A stretch of DNA of 64,000 nucleotides from Paenibacillus validus NBRC 15382 (GTDB lineage: Bacteria > Bacillota > Bacilli > Paenibacillales > NBRC-103111). Location: the NCBI RefSeq assembly GCF_004000985.1, contig NZ_BIMH01000014.1, positions 40,596 through 104,595 of the forward strand. The letters run 5' to 3'. The notes beneath the pieces were generated by a model. That model was not told the DNA's origin, ran no database searches, and saw nothing but the letters and a program-made list of their open reading frames with translations. Shown here one piece after another: positions 1 to 9,271 of this stretch (position 1 is its first letter; every line of letters begins with the position of its first letter). The translations under genes were made by a program, and so were the position numbers.

Positions 1-561
1 GCCGGACGCTTCACCATTACCGGGGTTGTCGACGAAGAGGAGATGGGCGGCGGCAGCAGGACACTGCGGCGCAAAAGCATGGCCCGCGGCTCGGTGGAGA
101 ACGTGCTGACCGTCCTGCGGCGTCTGGGATTGAAGCCGAACGATTATGATTTGCACATCAACTTTCCCGGCGGGGTGCCTATTGACGGTCCGTCGGCCGG
201 AATCTCGATGGCCGTTGCCATCGCTTCCGCGATTAAGCAAATTCCGGTGGATAACCATATTGCCATGACAGGCGAAATGAGCATCCACGGTAAAGTGAAG
301 CCGGTGGGCGGCGTCGTCGCTAAAGTGGAGGCTGCTTTTCAAGCGGGGGCTACGAAAGTGATCATTCCGAAAGAAAATTGGCAGGAAATATTCGCGGGGT
401 TGAACGGGCTTGAGGTCGTTCCTGTAGATAGTGTGGAGGAAGCGTTGTTTCATTCGCTCGGGCTTCGGTTCGCCGTAACGTCCGAACCTGAAGCGCTGCC
501 GCAGCAGGATGCGATGTCGCCGGCTTCCGTTACGATTTTGCACGCTGATGCGCTCGAATAG
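1..561 (+). CDS. lonB: ATP-dependent protease LonB, C-terminal part
   Basis: The reading frame is open from the first base, so the gene starts before the window; 186 codons remain. They cover the Lon-type serine protease domain. The catalytic serine sits in DGPSAG (bases 193-195) and the catalytic lysine in GGVVAK (bases 322-324), the Ser-Lys dyad of Lon peptidases. Lon proteases degrade misfolded and regulatory cytoplasmic proteins. The fragment is followed by a complete lonA, the lonB-lonA order of Bacillus, where LonB is linked to sporulation. Assignment as LonB rather than LonA rests on this order and on the domain being more divergent from the LonA encoded next door. The C-terminal tail of about 30 residues after the domain looks unstructured. 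Confidence 0.93.
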   Translation, partial: AGRFTITGVVDEEEMGGGSRTLRRKSMARGSVENVLTVLRRLGLKPNDYDLHINFPGGVPIDGPSAGISMAVAIASAIKQIPVDNHIAMTGEMSIHGKVKPVGGVVAKVEAAFQAGATKVIIPKENWQEIFAGLNGLEVVPVDSVEEALFHSLGLRFAVTSEPEALPQQDAMSPASVTILHADALE

Positions 562-574
562 AGAGCGTCTTTCC

Positions 575-613
575 ATGAGGGGTGATCGAACCGCCCCTCA
601 TTGGTGTTTTGAT
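575..613 (+). terminator. Weak terminator-like hairpin after lonB
   Basis: ATGAGGGG at 575-582 pairs with CCCCTCAT at 594-601. The following bases are T-rich (TTGGTGTTTTG), not a clean run, so termination would be partial. Confidence 0.5.
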
Positions 614-630
614 TTTAATTTTGTTAAAAT
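601..630 (+). promoter_or_regulatory. Candidate sigma-A promoter of lonA
   Basis: TTGGTG (601-606), an 18-nt AT-rich spacer and TAAAAT (625-630) lie about 45 bases before the lonA start. No CtsR-type heptad repeat was seen. The promoter is a visual match only. Confidence 0.45.
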
Positions 631-672
631 GTAATTCACACGCAAGTTAGTATAGTCTGGAGGTGCTCGCGG

Positions 673-3009
673 ATGGGACCGAGCAAACATAAGATGCGCC
701 GCTTGCCGCTGCTGCCGCTGCGGGGTCTGTTGGTGTACCCGAGTATGGTGCTGCACTTGGACGTCGGCAGAGAGAAGTCGGTTCGTGCGCTCGAGAAGGC
801 GATGGTCGACGACAGCATGATACTGCTGTGCTCGCAGTCCGAAGTCAACATCGAGGAACCGAAGACCGAAGATATTTACCGCATCGGGACCATTGCGAAA
901 GTACGGCAAATGCTGAAACTGCCGAATGGTACGATCCGCGTGCTGGTTGAAGGCGTCATCCGTGCAGAAATCGTTGAGTTTTTGACGAACGACGAATACT
1001 ATGAAGTGAACATCCGGGAGTTGGCGGAGCAGGAAACGTCCGACCCGGAGATCGATGCGCTGATGCGTACGGTATTGAACCAGTTCGAACACTATATCAA
1101 CCTGTCCAAGAAAGTAACGCCCGAGACGCTTGCCGCGGTGTCGGACATTGATGAGCCCGGCCGTCTGGCCGATGTCATCTGCAGTCATTTATCGTTAAAA
1201 ATTAAAGATAAACAAGAAATATTGGAAACGGTCGACGTCAAGCAGCGTTTGGAGAAGCTGCTGGGCATCCTCAACAACGAGCGGGAAGTGCTTGAGCTGG
1301 AGCGGAAGATCAGCCAGCGCGTCAAGAAGCAGATGGAGAAGACGCAGAAGGAGTACTACCTTCGCGAGCAGATGAAAGCGATCCAGAAGGAGCTTGGCGA
1401 CAAGGAAGGCCGGGCCGGAGAAGCTGACGATCTGCGCAATCAGCTGGCGCAAAGCGAAGTGCCTGAGAAGGTGCGCGAGAAGATCGAGAAGGAGATTGAC
1501 CGGCTGGAGAAAATGCCGGCGACATCCGCGGAAGGCTCGGTCATCCGCAATTACATCGATTGGCTGCTGGGCCTGCCTTGGTCGCCGGCGGGGAATGACG
1601 ATCTGGACCTCGACATCCGCAAAGCGGAAGAGATCCTCAACGAGGACCACTACGGCTTGGAGAAGCCAAAGGAACGGGTGCTGGAGTATTTGGCCGTGCA
1701 GAAGCTGGTCCAGAAGCTGAAAGGGCCGATTTTGTGCCTCGTCGGGCCTCCCGGCGTCGGCAAAACGTCGATTGCCCGCTCGATCGCCCGTTCGCTCAAC
1801 CGTAAATTTGTACGCATCTCGCTTGGAGGCGTGCGCGATGAAGCGGAGATCCGCGGTCACCGCCGCACCTATGTAGGAGCTATGCCGGGCCGGATTATCC
1901 AAGGGATGAAGACGGCGGGTACAAACAATCCCGTCTTTCTATTGGACGAGATCGATAAGATGGCGATGGACTTCCGCGGCGATCCGGCTTCGGCTTTGCT
2001 CGAAGTACTCGATCCGGAACAGAACAGCACGTTCAGCGACCACTTCGTCGAAGTGCCGTTTGATTTGTCGAACGTCATGTTCGTGACGACAGCCAACGCT
2101 GTGCATAATATCCCCCGGCCGCTGCTCGACCGGATGGAAGTGCTTTATATTCCGGGGTACACGGAAATCGAGAAGCTGCATATCGCGAAAAATTACTTGC
2201 TGCCGAAGCAGCAGCGCGATCACGGGTTGCAGGACGGCCAACTGCACGTCGAAGAATCTGCGCTGATGCGTATCGTGCGTGAGTACACGCGTGAAGCGGG
2301 CGTGCGCAATTTGGAGCAGCAGATTTCTTCCGTCTGCAGGAAGTCGGCGAAACAGGTGGTCGGCGGCACCGCCTCCGTACACGTGACGCCGGATAATTTG
2401 CAGGACTTTCTCGGACCTCCGAAATTCCGCTTCGGCATGGCGGAGGAACGTGACCAAATCGGCGCCGTTACCGGTCTGGCCTGGACAGAGGTGGGCGGCG
2501 ATACGCTCGTGATCGAAGTGACGGTTATGCCGGGCAACGGCAAGCTGACGCTGACGGGGAAACTCGGGGACGTCATGAAAGAGTCCGCGCAAGCCGCGTT
2601 CAGCTACACCCGCTCCCGCGCCGATCAGTTTCGCATTCAACCGGACTTCCACGAGAAGTTCGACATCCATATTCACATTCCGGAAGGGGCGATTCCGAAG
2701 GATGGTCCTTCCGCGGGGATTACGATGGGAACGGCGTTAATATCGGCGCTTACCAACATACCGGTTTCCAAGAATGTGGCGATGACCGGAGAAATTACGC
2801 TGCGAGGCCGTGTGCTGCCGATCGGCGGTCTGAAGGAAAAATGTTTGGCTGCGCACCGCGCAGGCATTCGCACGGTCATCCTGCCGAAGGATAACGCGAA
2901 GGATATTGAAGAAATACCGGAAAGCGTCCGCCGCGAGCTGACGTTCATTCCGGTGTCGCATATGGATGAGGTGCTCGAGCATGCGCTTGTGAAGCCCGCG
3001 CGCGTATAA
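673..3009 (+). CDS. lonA: ATP-dependent protease LonA
   Basis: A complete 778-aa Lon protease, the usual length for bacterial LonA. It has the N-terminal substrate-binding domain (about 1-200), a coiled-coil stretch (about 205-290), the AAA+ module with Walker A GPPGVGKT (K364) and Walker B FLLDE (D425, E426), and the protease domain with catalytic S680 in DGPSAG and K723 in GGLKEK. It forms a soluble hexamer that unfolds and degrades damaged and regulatory proteins. Start ATG is preceded by GGAGGTG at a good distance. Family and function are certain; regulation is not visible beyond a candidate promoter. Confidence 0.98.
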   Translation: MGPSKHKMRRLPLLPLRGLLVYPSMVLHLDVGREKSVRALEKAMVDDSMILLCSQSEVNIEEPKTEDIYRIGTIAKVRQMLKLPNGTIRVLVEGVIRAEIVEFLTNDEYYEVNIRELAEQETSDPEIDALMRTVLNQFEHYINLSKKVTPETLAAVSDIDEPGRLADVICSHLSLKIKDKQEILETVDVKQRLEKLLGILNNEREVLELERKISQRVKKQMEKTQKEYYLREQMKAIQKELGDKEGRAGEADDLRNQLAQSEVPEKVREKIEKEIDRLEKMPATSAEGSVIRNYIDWLLGLPWSPAGNDDLDLDIRKAEEILNEDHYGLEKPKERVLEYLAVQKLVQKLKGPILCLVGPPGVGKTSIARSIARSLNRKFVRISLGGVRDEAEIRGHRRTYVGAMPGRIIQGMKTAGTNNPVFLLDEIDKMAMDFRGDPASALLEVLDPEQNSTFSDHFVEVPFDLSNVMFVTTANAVHNIPRPLLDRMEVLYIPGYTEIEKLHIAKNYLLPKQQRDHGLQDGQLHVEESALMRIVREYTREAGVRNLEQQISSVCRKSAKQVVGGTASVHVTPDNLQDFLGPPKFRFGMAEERDQIGAVTGLAWTEVGGDTLVIEVTVMPGNGKLTLTGKLGDVMKESAQAAFSYTRSRADQFRIQPDFHEKFDIHIHIPEGAIPKDGPSAGITMGTALISALTNIPVSKNVAMTGEITLRGRVLPIGGLKEKCLAAHRAGIRTVILPKDNAKDIEEIPESVRRELTFIPVSHMDEVLEHALVKPARV

Positions 3010-3032
3010 CTTTGTGAAATGAGTGAACGAAC

Positions 3033-3701
3033 ATGAAGGTCAATCAAGCTGAGTTTATTATCAGCGCGGTTGGTCCGAGTCAGTACCCTGTCGATGCCTT
3101 GCCGGAGATTGCTCTGGCAGGGCGTTCTAATGTAGGGAAGTCCTCTCTGATTAACCGGATGATCAACCGCAAAAATTTGGCAAGAACAAGCTCGAAGCCT
3201 GGCAAAACCCAGCAATTGAACTATTATCGCATTAATTCCGATTTGTATTTCGTTGATTTGCCGGGTTACGGGTACGCTCAAGTGTCCAAAACCGAGCGTG
3301 AGAAATGGGGCAAGTTCATCGAACAATATTTAATGCACCGCGAGCCGATGAAGCTGCTGCTGCATATGATTGACTTGCGCCATCCGCCTTCCAAAGACGA
3401 TCAGGCGATGTACGCTTGGCTGAAGCATCACGGGGTACCGATCTGCATCGTCGCGACGAAGGCCGACAAAATACCGAAGGGCAAGTGGCAAAAGCATATC
3501 AAGATCATCAAGGAAACGCTGCAGGCGGACAAGTCCGACCCGCTCGTGCTGTTTTCTTCGGAAACCGGCATGGGCAAAGAAGAGCTGTGGAGCGTGATCG
3601 AGCAGCGAATCGGTTATGCTGCGTCCGGCGAGCAGGCGGATAAGGCCGGGAACGCCGCTGACAAGGACGAAGTCAAAGAACCGTCTATCGACGGCGAGTA
3701 G
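3033..3701 (+). CDS. ysxC: Ribosome biogenesis GTPase YsxC/EngB
   Basis: 222-aa TrmE-Era-EngA-EngB-type GTPase. The P-loop GRSNVGKSS is residues 30-38, the G3 motif DLPG residues 75-78, and TKAD around residue 143 is the guanine-specificity motif. In B. subtilis this protein is essential for late assembly of the 50S ribosomal subunit. The C-terminal 25 residues are a charged, low-complexity extension. It follows lonA by 23 bases as in Bacillus and is probably cotranscribed. No strong ribosome site precedes the ATG, so translation may depend on the upstream gene. Confidence 0.96.
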   Translation: MKVNQAEFIISAVGPSQYPVDALPEIALAGRSNVGKSSLINRMINRKNLARTSSKPGKTQQLNYYRINSDLYFVDLPGYGYAQVSKTEREKWGKFIEQYLMHREPMKLLLHMIDLRHPPSKDDQAMYAWLKHHGVPICIVATKADKIPKGKWQKHIKIIKETLQADKSDPLVLFSSETGMGKEELWSVIEQRIGYAASGEQADKAGNAADKDEVKEPSIDGE

Positions 3702-3732
3702 AACGAAGCGTATCCTCGTACCCGTTATAAAC

Positions 3733-3766
3733 AAAGCCTCTTGCCGCTACATGGCCGGGGGCTTTT
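3733..3766 (+). terminator. Rho-independent terminator after ysxC
   Basis: AAGCCTC pairs with GGGGGCTT around an inner GCC/GGC stem, followed by TTTTT. This closes the lonA-ysxC unit. Confidence 0.7.
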
Positions 3767-3953
3767 TGGCCTATCCCGGGCCAAGAGTTTTGGCCGTGCC
3801 CGTTCCTTACATCAGGGAGCGAACTGCGGAACATCGATAGGGAACTCGAGTTTTTTGAACATTCCGTCGTCTTCCTCACGGGAGAATGGATTATTTTCTG
3901 AATTCTGGCGAAAAACACAATTCGTCTAGCAGGAATATTAAATAAATATGTAG

Positions 3954-3959
3954 TATAAT
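3954..3959 (+). promoter_or_regulatory. Candidate -10 element before the 195-aa gene
   Basis: TATAAT lies in an AT-rich stretch about 75 bases before the coding start. No convincing -35 box is seen. The rest of the 330-base gap after ysxC shows only the terminator. Confidence 0.4.
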
Positions 3960-4034
3960 GTATATAGAGCAACGAAAATAATCTCAAGCAGCATGGTTCG
4001 AAATGGTTCGAAAAAAATGAATCGAGGGATTTTT

Positions 4035-4622
4035 ATGGCAAATAGGTTAGCGACTGAATATGTCAAAACCTGCCTACAGTTAACGGAAGCCGAAATGGAC
4101 AGCTTTATTCGGATGTTCAAAGATCATGGAGCTTCTATGCAAGTCAAAGTACTCGAAAACGGAAATCAAGAGGTGGTATTGCAGGATGACGCGGGCGAAG
4201 AAATCGTCCTGTCGTTCGAACGAAAAATGAACTTGTACGTGTGCCAAGGAACCTGCCGCATTCATAACAAAAACATCGTCAATTTGATGCGAAAAGCAGT
4301 GTCTGTCTTCAAAGGCGATGCTATCGTTCACCGGATTTACACGGGCTACACGATGGTTTATACGTACAAGCAAGGCGCCGTGGTAAAGATTACGGAAAAT
4401 ACCGAAACGTCCGAAAAAATCGTTTACGAATACCGCGATACGGCCGGCCAGTTGGAGCGGTTGTATAACAAAAACGAAGTGGAAGCCGAGATCGACGCCA
4501 TCCGGGCTCAAATCAACAGCTTGCTCGATTTGAGAAACGAGATCGCAGAGAACGGCATCCGCGAACATATCGACGGCCGTTTGCACAAACTCACACACCG
4601 ACTGTTCGTACTTGAAGCTTAA
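4035..4622 (+). CDS. Uncharacterised 195-aa cytoplasmic protein
   Basis: I do not recognise this family. The start is placed at ATG 4035 because GAGGG lies a few bases upstream, although the frame is open from 3993. The protein has no signal peptide or membrane segment. It contains two cysteines close together (LYVCQGTC), an alternating beta-type middle region (about 35-130) and an amphipathic helical C-terminal part (about 140-195) that may form a coiled coil. It has its own candidate promoter and a strong terminator, so it is probably a single-gene unit between ysxC and speD. Codon use resembles its neighbours. It is a real gene by size, ribosome site and flanking signals; function is unknown. 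Confidence 0.75.
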   Translation: MANRLATEYVKTCLQLTEAEMDSFIRMFKDHGASMQVKVLENGNQEVVLQDDAGEEIVLSFERKMNLYVCQGTCRIHNKNIVNLMRKAVSVFKGDAIVHRIYTGYTMVYTYKQGAVVKITENTETSEKIVYEYRDTAGQLERLYNKNEVEAEIDAIRAQINSLLDLRNEIAENGIREHIDGRLHKLTHRLFVLEA

Positions 4623-4636
4623 TATACAGGATTGGC

Positions 4637-4690
4637 CGAGAGCCCGATTCCCTGGCGCACACAGCAGGGGATCAGGGTTCTTTTTTTTAT
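4637..4690 (+). terminator. Strong rho-independent terminator
   Basis: An outer AGAGCCC/GGGTTCT stem continues into GATTCCCTG/CAGGGGATC and is followed by eight T residues. Confidence 0.85.
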
Positions 4691-4818
4691 TCAGCTCAAC
4701 CGTGCATAAGCGGGCTAGTTGGCGGATTCCGCGGCGATCACACCGCTCAGGGCATCGAATACAGGGTGTCATGCGCAGAGGAAGCGGGGACATGGAAATA
4801 ATCTTCATAAAAAAAGTA

Positions 4819-4847
4819 TTGCATTTCTGTTCAATAGATGTTATTTT
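4819..4847 (+). promoter_or_regulatory. Candidate speD promoter with long leader
   Basis: TTGCAT (4819-4824), a 17-nt spacer and TATTTT (4842-4847) predict a leader of about 140 nt before speD. The leader has a small CGAG/CTCG hairpin near 4902-4920. It does not match the S-box SAM riboswitch core. No other signal was recognised in this gap. Confidence 0.35.
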
Positions 4848-4993
4848 TATTCTCGTTGAAAACAAAATAGGAACCAGGATTCACTCAGGACATTGAATGT
4901 TGCGAGAGATTATTCCCTCGAGAAGTGAATGACGTAGGTCCTAGCGGATGAAATTTTCAAAACATTTTATTCCTAGGAAGGGGGAACCGAAAG

Positions 4994-5395
4994 ATGGAAT
5001 ACTCAACTTTCGGAAGACACGTAGCTGTAGACACTTGGGGAGTCGATTTTGATCTTCTCAACAATGCAGAATGGTTGCAGGCGCAAATGGTAGAAGCTGC
5101 TGAGGTATGTGGAGCAACTGTATTGTCGGTACAATCCAAACAATTTGAACCCCAAGGAGCAACAGTTCTCGTATTGCTCTCGGAAAGCCATCTCTCCATT
5201 CATACGTATCCTGAGAAAGGATTCGCGGCCCTTGACTGTTACACCTGCGGTGAAACGGTTGATCCACAGCTCGCAATCGAGCATATGCTGTCCGTTTTGA
5301 AGCCTGAGACGGTTCATGCGAAGAAGCTGGTTCGCGGGATGGGCGAGCTGCAAGTTGAAACACCGGTTCTGAAGCAAGCGCAATTGGTTAAATAA
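4994..5395 (+). CDS. speD: S-adenosylmethionine decarboxylase proenzyme
   Basis: 133-aa prokaryotic class 1B SAM decarboxylase. It makes decarboxylated SAM, the aminopropyl donor for spermidine. The proenzyme cuts itself between E64 and S65 in the motif SESHLS, turning the serine into the pyruvoyl cofactor; H70 and C85 match the processing and catalytic residues known in the Thermotoga enzyme. Start ATG follows GGAAGGGGG. No speE lies nearby, so the spermidine synthase must be elsewhere. A terminator follows directly, so it is transcribed alone. Confidence 0.96.
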   Translation: MEYSTFGRHVAVDTWGVDFDLLNNAEWLQAQMVEAAEVCGATVLSVQSKQFEPQGATVLVLLSESHLSIHTYPEKGFAALDCYTCGETVDPQLAIEHMLSVLKPETVHAKKLVRGMGELQVETPVLKQAQLVK

Positions 5396-5415
5396 TAAGG
5401 CAATGCATATATGGT

Positions 5416-5452
5416 AACCTCGGAGGTCAAATTCCGAGGTTATTTCTTTTTC
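5416..5452 (+). terminator. Terminator after speD
   Basis: AACCTCGGA (5416-5424) pairs with TCCGAGGTT (5433-5441), followed by ATTTCTTTTT. Confidence 0.85.
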
Positions 5453-5532
5453 GCTTGGCCCATACAATCTCAGAGAAGGCTTGTATGGGCATCGGCGCCT
5501 GTTGTCCGGTGCGGGAAAGGTGGAACCGGTAA

Positions 5533-6063
5533 ATGAAGCGGCAGCGAAAAAAATGGTTTATGTACGCCGTCGTGGGCGTCCTTGTATTATGGTCGGGGCT
5601 GCAAATCGTCGAGCTGGCCGGCCGCGGGACGCCAGTGGAGCGTGCGGATAAAATGCTGTATCAAGTCGCGCGGTTTCAGATGGAGCTGCTCGGCAGTCAT
5701 TTGACGGAAAGCGCGAAAGCGAAAGATACCGACGGGCTCAATTCATTGCGGCAGGCGGCGTATTCCGCGGCTTACGCGCACGAGCATCTGGTGTTAGCCT
5801 ACGGGGAAGGCAAGCTGGCGAAGCTGGAGGCGCCCTCGAAGCTGCTTCAATATTTGGTGCGGCTTCAAATTGCCGGAACGCGCCCTTTGAAAGCCGATGA
5901 GCAGCAGACACTTGCCGAAGCGGCGCGCGGCTTCGCAGCATTGTTCGCGGCTTACGGCAGCCTGATGTCGCCGGGCGACGCGGTCGTCAGTTCGCAGAAC
6001 ACCAAGCTGACGGAAGCCGACAAGGCGCTGGCGGAGCTGCTCGACCGGAAGCTGCTGCCCTAG
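5533..6063 (+). CDS. Membrane-anchored protein of unknown function
   Basis: I do not recognise this 176-aa protein. It has a basic N-terminus (MKRQRKKW) followed by a hydrophobic segment at about residues 9-26, giving one signal-anchor helix with the rest outside the cell. The outer part is helix-rich and alanine/leucine-rich, with no cysteines and no catalytic motif. The ATG is preceded by AAAGGTGG. It lies between speD and hemA and may belong to a Paenibacillaceae-specific family. It could be an envelope-associated protein, but the sequence does not show a role. Confidence 0.7.
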   Translation: MKRQRKKWFMYAVVGVLVLWSGLQIVELAGRGTPVERADKMLYQVARFQMELLGSHLTESAKAKDTDGLNSLRQAAYSAAYAHEHLVLAYGEGKLAKLEAPSKLLQYLVRLQIAGTRPLKADEQQTLAEAARGFAALFAAYGSLMSPGDAVVSSQNTKLTEADKALAELLDRKLLP

Positions 6064-6214
6064 AGATGTAATAAGCGGTGGTCGGGTACATAAGAATTAA
6101 CCGTCAGAAGTATAACGGAACGATTTTCCGTTGAAACTAAATTGGCAGAACTGTCCTTCAGGCTGTGGCTGTAATAAAATCTTCATAAATAAGATCGAAG
6201 TATCAAGTATCGTA

Positions 6215-6237
6215 TGGTATAATAAATTGAAATTTAT
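6215..6237 (+). promoter_or_regulatory. hemA promoter with overlapping inverted repeat
   Basis: An extended -10 TGGTATAAT (TATAAT at 6218-6223) precedes hemA. ATAAATT (6222-6228) and AATTTAT (6231-6237) form a perfect 7-bp dyad that overlaps the end of the -10 and the expected transcription start. In B. subtilis the hemA operon is repressed by PerR, whose site is an AT-rich dyad, so this is a candidate operator. The match to the PerR consensus is only approximate. Confidence 0.5.
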
Positions 6238-6260
6238 AGAGGGGGAGGCAGGTGAACCAG

Positions 6261-7661
6261 ATGCATATCGTCGTAGCGGGCTTGAATTATCGTACGGCAC
6301 CGGTGTCGATTCGTGAAAAGTTTGCATTCGTCGACGGAGATTTACCGTTAGCGCTGCAGGAGCTGAAAGCGACCAAGAGCGTGATGGAATGCGTCGTTGT
6401 GGGCACCTGTAACCGGACGGAATTGTACGTGGCGGTGGATACGCAGCACTTATGCGGGCACCATTTGCGTGCCTTTCTCGAGAAATGGTTCAACGTGCCC
6501 AAAGAGCAGTTCAACAAGCATTTATATATTTATGAGAACGAGATGGCCATCCAGCATTTGTTCCGGGTGACGAGCGGTCTCGATTCCATGGTTATTGGCG
6601 AGACGCAAATCTTGGGGCAAGTGCGGGATGCCTTCCTGCTCGCTCAGCAAGAGAAGACGACGGGCGTTCTGTTCAACACGCTGTTTAAGCAGGCGATCAC
6701 GATGGCCAAGCGGGCGCATACGGAAACGGGCATCGGCGAGAATCCGGTATCGGTCAGCTACGCCGCGGTTGAGCTTGGCAAACGAATTTTCGGCAGCTAT
6801 GAGAACAAGAACGTGCTGATCGTCGGCGCAGGCAAAATGAGCGAGCTCACCGTCAAGCATCTCGTCAGCAACGGCGCCAATAAGGTGACGGTCGTCAACC
6901 GTACGTTAACCCGTGCTCAAGAGCTTGCGGAACGGTTCCGGGGCGTAGCCAGTACGATGGACAAGCTGCTTACGCATCTGGAGGATGCCGACATCGTAAT
7001 CAGTTCCACCGGTTCCGCAGGTTACGTATTGAAGTCGGAGCAGGTGTCCTGTATTTTGCAGCGGCGCAGATCGCGACCGCTGTTCATGATCGATATTGCC
7101 GTGCCGCGCGATTTGGATCCGCGTCTCGGGGATATGCCGAATGTGTTCCTGTACGATATCGACAACTTGCAGTCGCTTGTCAATTCGCACATGGAAGAAC
7201 GCCATAAAGCGGCGGTGAAAATCGAAGAGATGATCAAGGCCGAGATAGCCGCATTCGAGCAATGGTCCAAAACGCTGGGCATCAGTCCCGTTATCCAAGC
7301 GCTGCAAACGAAAGCGTCCGCGATCCATGAGGAAACGATGGACAGCTTAATGAAGAAGCTGCCGGAGCTCGACGAACACGAGCTGAAGGTTATACGTAAA
7401 CTAACGAAGAGCATTGTCAATCAAATGCTGCGCGATCCCATTGTCCGCATCAAAGAAATGGCTGCCGAGCGTCACGGGGATGACGCGCTGGACATGTTCA
7501 CGAAAATTTTTGCTTTGGAAGAGCAATTGGAAGGGCAAAAGCGGGCGGAGCAGGAACTGCGGCAGCGGGAAGCCGAGGCGGCACAGGAGCGGGCGAAAGA
7601 GGAACTGCTTGCGAAGGTGCGGCATGCGGTGCCTGGCGGCGATGCTCTGGCCAAGGCTTAA
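6261..7661 (+). CDS. hemA: Glutamyl-tRNA reductase
   Basis: 466-aa GluTR, first enzyme of the C5 pathway, which reduces glutamyl-tRNA to glutamate-1-semialdehyde. I chose ATG 6261 over the in-frame GTG 6252 because it places the catalytic cysteine at C50 in GTCNRTE, the canonical position, and because AGGTG lies six bases before it. The N-terminal catalytic domain is followed by an NADPH-binding domain (VLIVGAGKM) and a C-terminal dimerisation helix; the last 50 residues are a charged E/R-rich tail. It is the first gene of the hem cluster and the likely control point for haem synthesis, through both the promoter dyad and the enzyme. Confidence 0.97.
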   Translation: MHIVVAGLNYRTAPVSIREKFAFVDGDLPLALQELKATKSVMECVVVGTCNRTELYVAVDTQHLCGHHLRAFLEKWFNVPKEQFNKHLYIYENEMAIQHLFRVTSGLDSMVIGETQILGQVRDAFLLAQQEKTTGVLFNTLFKQAITMAKRAHTETGIGENPVSVSYAAVELGKRIFGSYENKNVLIVGAGKMSELTVKHLVSNGANKVTVVNRTLTRAQELAERFRGVASTMDKLLTHLEDADIVISSTGSAGYVLKSEQVSCILQRRRSRPLFMIDIAVPRDLDPRLGDMPNVFLYDIDNLQSLVNSHMEERHKAAVKIEEMIKAEIAAFEQWSKTLGISPVIQALQTKASAIHEETMDSLMKKLPELDEHELKVIRKLTKSIVNQMLRDPIVRIKEMAAERHGDDALDMFTKIFALEEQLEGQKRAEQELRQREAEAAQERAKEELLAKVRHAVPGGDALAKA

Positions 7662-7676
7662 CCGGAAAGGAAGACC

Positions 7677-8501
7677 ATGGTCACGCAAACCTGGTTTTAC
7701 GATGCGATACTGTATATTTATGCCCTGAGCCTCTTGTTTTACTTCGCGGATTTCAGCAATCCGAACCGAAGTGCGAAACGGATGGGGACAGGGTTGCTTC
7801 TTTTTGTATGGGTTTTGCAGACGATTTATTTGGTGTACAGCCTGACCTCACATCTCAGCTTGTCGGCGTTCTCGATGTTTGAGACGCTGTTCATATTCGG
7901 GTGGCTCCTTGTTACCGTGTCGCTGGCGATGAGCCGGTTTTTTCGAATCGAACTGTTCGTGTTTTTCGTCAATGTGTTCGGATTCGCCATGCTGGCTCTG
8001 AACATCTTCAGCAAGCCGGGCCTGGCGCCAACGTTGTCCCGTTGGAATGTAACGGACGAGCTGCTATTCATACATATTACGCTCGCCGTTACCGGGTACG
8101 CCGCGTTTGTCGTATCGGCCGTGTTCTCGGGCATGTACTTGTTTCTGCACCGCAAGCTCAAAGAGAAGAAGTGGACCCAGCGCATGCAGCGGCTTCCCAG
8201 TCTGGAGAAGATGGATCATTACGCGCTTGTTTCGGTAGTGATCGGGGCCCCGCTGCTGCTCTTGTCCCTCTCGCTGGGCATTGTGTGGATCGCGCTGCAG
8301 GGCGATTACCGGTTGTTCTTCGATCCGAAGGTGCTGAATTCCTGGTTCGTTCTGCTCGCCTATGTATTTTATATGTTTCAGCGGCTGTTGTTGAAAGCCC
8401 CGGGCAACCGTTTGGCGGTATGGAACTTGGCGGCCTTCGCCATTACGCTGTTGAACTTCGTGCTGACCAACTATTATTCGACGTTTCATCAATGGTCGTA
8501 A
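7677..8501 (+). CDS. hemX: HemX/CcsA-family integral membrane protein
   Basis: 274-aa polytopic protein with about eight hydrophobic segments, related to the cytochrome c assembly (CcsA/CcmC) family. In B. subtilis HemX lies directly after hemA and lowers HemA protein level; the position here is the same, 15 bases after hemA, so translation and regulation are probably linked. GGAAAGG lies before the ATG. A full haem-handling WWD motif of true CcsA is not evident, which favours HemX over a cytochrome c maturation factor. Confidence 0.88.
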   Translation: MVTQTWFYDAILYIYALSLLFYFADFSNPNRSAKRMGTGLLLFVWVLQTIYLVYSLTSHLSLSAFSMFETLFIFGWLLVTVSLAMSRFFRIELFVFFVNVFGFAMLALNIFSKPGLAPTLSRWNVTDELLFIHITLAVTGYAAFVVSAVFSGMYLFLHRKLKEKKWTQRMQRLPSLEKMDHYALVSVVIGAPLLLLSLSLGIVWIALQGDYRLFFDPKVLNSWFVLLAYVFYMFQRLLLKAPGNRLAVWNLAAFAITLLNFVLTNYYSTFHQWS

Positions 8502-8516
8502 CGGAGGGATGCGGCG

Positions 8517-9227
8517 GTGAAAACGTATTACCCGATTATGCTTGATCTGGAAGGAAAGCCGTGCTGTGTCGTCGGCGGCGGTCGGGTGGCGGAGCGGAAA
8601 GCCAGAGGTCTGCTGCAGGCGGGCGCGGCCGTGACGATGATTAGCCCGGCCTTCACGCCGGAGCTGGACCGACTGGCGGCCGCAGGCGACGTTCATGCGA
8701 TTCGCCGGCCGTACGCGCCCGGCATGGCGGAAGTGCGGTCCGCGCAGCTGCTGTTCGCGGCTACGAATGACGCCGCGGTCAACGCCCTTGTGTGCGAGGA
8801 GGGCCGCTCGCTCGGCATTTGGGTTAACGGAGCGGGCGATACGGATCACGGCGATTTCATCTTGCCGGCGACGGCGCGGCGCGGGCGGCTGACGGTCGCG
8901 GTCTCGACGGCAGGCGCCAGCCCCGGCTTGTCCCGGCTCGTGCGCACGGACATCGAGCGCCGGCTGGATCAGGACGGCTATGCTCCGTACGTAGAGCTGC
9001 TGCACGAGCTGCGCCACACGCTGCAGGAGCTGGTGGCGGACTCCGGCGAGCGGCAGGCGATGTTTCGCGCCATGCTGCAGTGGGAGCTGCTTCCGCGCCT
9101 GCGCGGAGAAACGGAGGTGCCTGCCGGGCTGCGGCAGATGCTGCTGCACGAGGTCAGGCAGCACCCGACGCTCTCGGGCATCCGGCGAATCGGCGAGTCG
9201 CTGCTGCGGCTGGACGAGGGAACGTGA
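8517..9227 (+). CDS. Precorrin-2 dehydrogenase (sirohaem synthase N-domain type)
   Basis: 236-aa protein matching the N-terminal part of CysG and Met8: an NAD-binding Rossmann motif CCVVGGGRVAERK near the N-terminus, then the TNDAAVN and GDFILPA segments, then the ASPGLSR segment. It oxidises precorrin-2 to sirohydrochlorin. Start GTG 8517 follows GGAGGG by eight bases. There is no methyltransferase half; that activity is the CobA domain two genes downstream. The two together provide the path from uroporphyrinogen III toward sirohaem, which NirB in this window requires. Whether it also inserts iron, as CysG does, cannot be told from sequence. Confidence 0.9.
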   Translation: MKTYYPIMLDLEGKPCCVVGGGRVAERKARGLLQAGAAVTMISPAFTPELDRLAAAGDVHAIRRPYAPGMAEVRSAQLLFAATNDAAVNALVCEEGRSLGIWVNGAGDTDHGDFILPATARRGRLTVAVSTAGASPGLSRLVRTDIERRLDQDGYAPYVELLHELRHTLQELVADSGERQAMFRAMLQWELLPRLRGETEVPAGLRQMLLHEVRQHPTLSGIRRIGESLLRLDEGT

Positions 9228-9271
9228 CGTTACAGAATCGAATGAATTCACTAAGCTAGGGAGTTAACCAT

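Noticed and set aside
1195..2676. Long minus-strand frames opposite lonA
   Set aside because: Shadow frames of a conserved gene with clear motifs on the plus strand.
4848..4993. SAM riboswitch before speD
   Set aside because: The leader lacks the S-box core and the kink-turn sequence; only a small hairpin is present.
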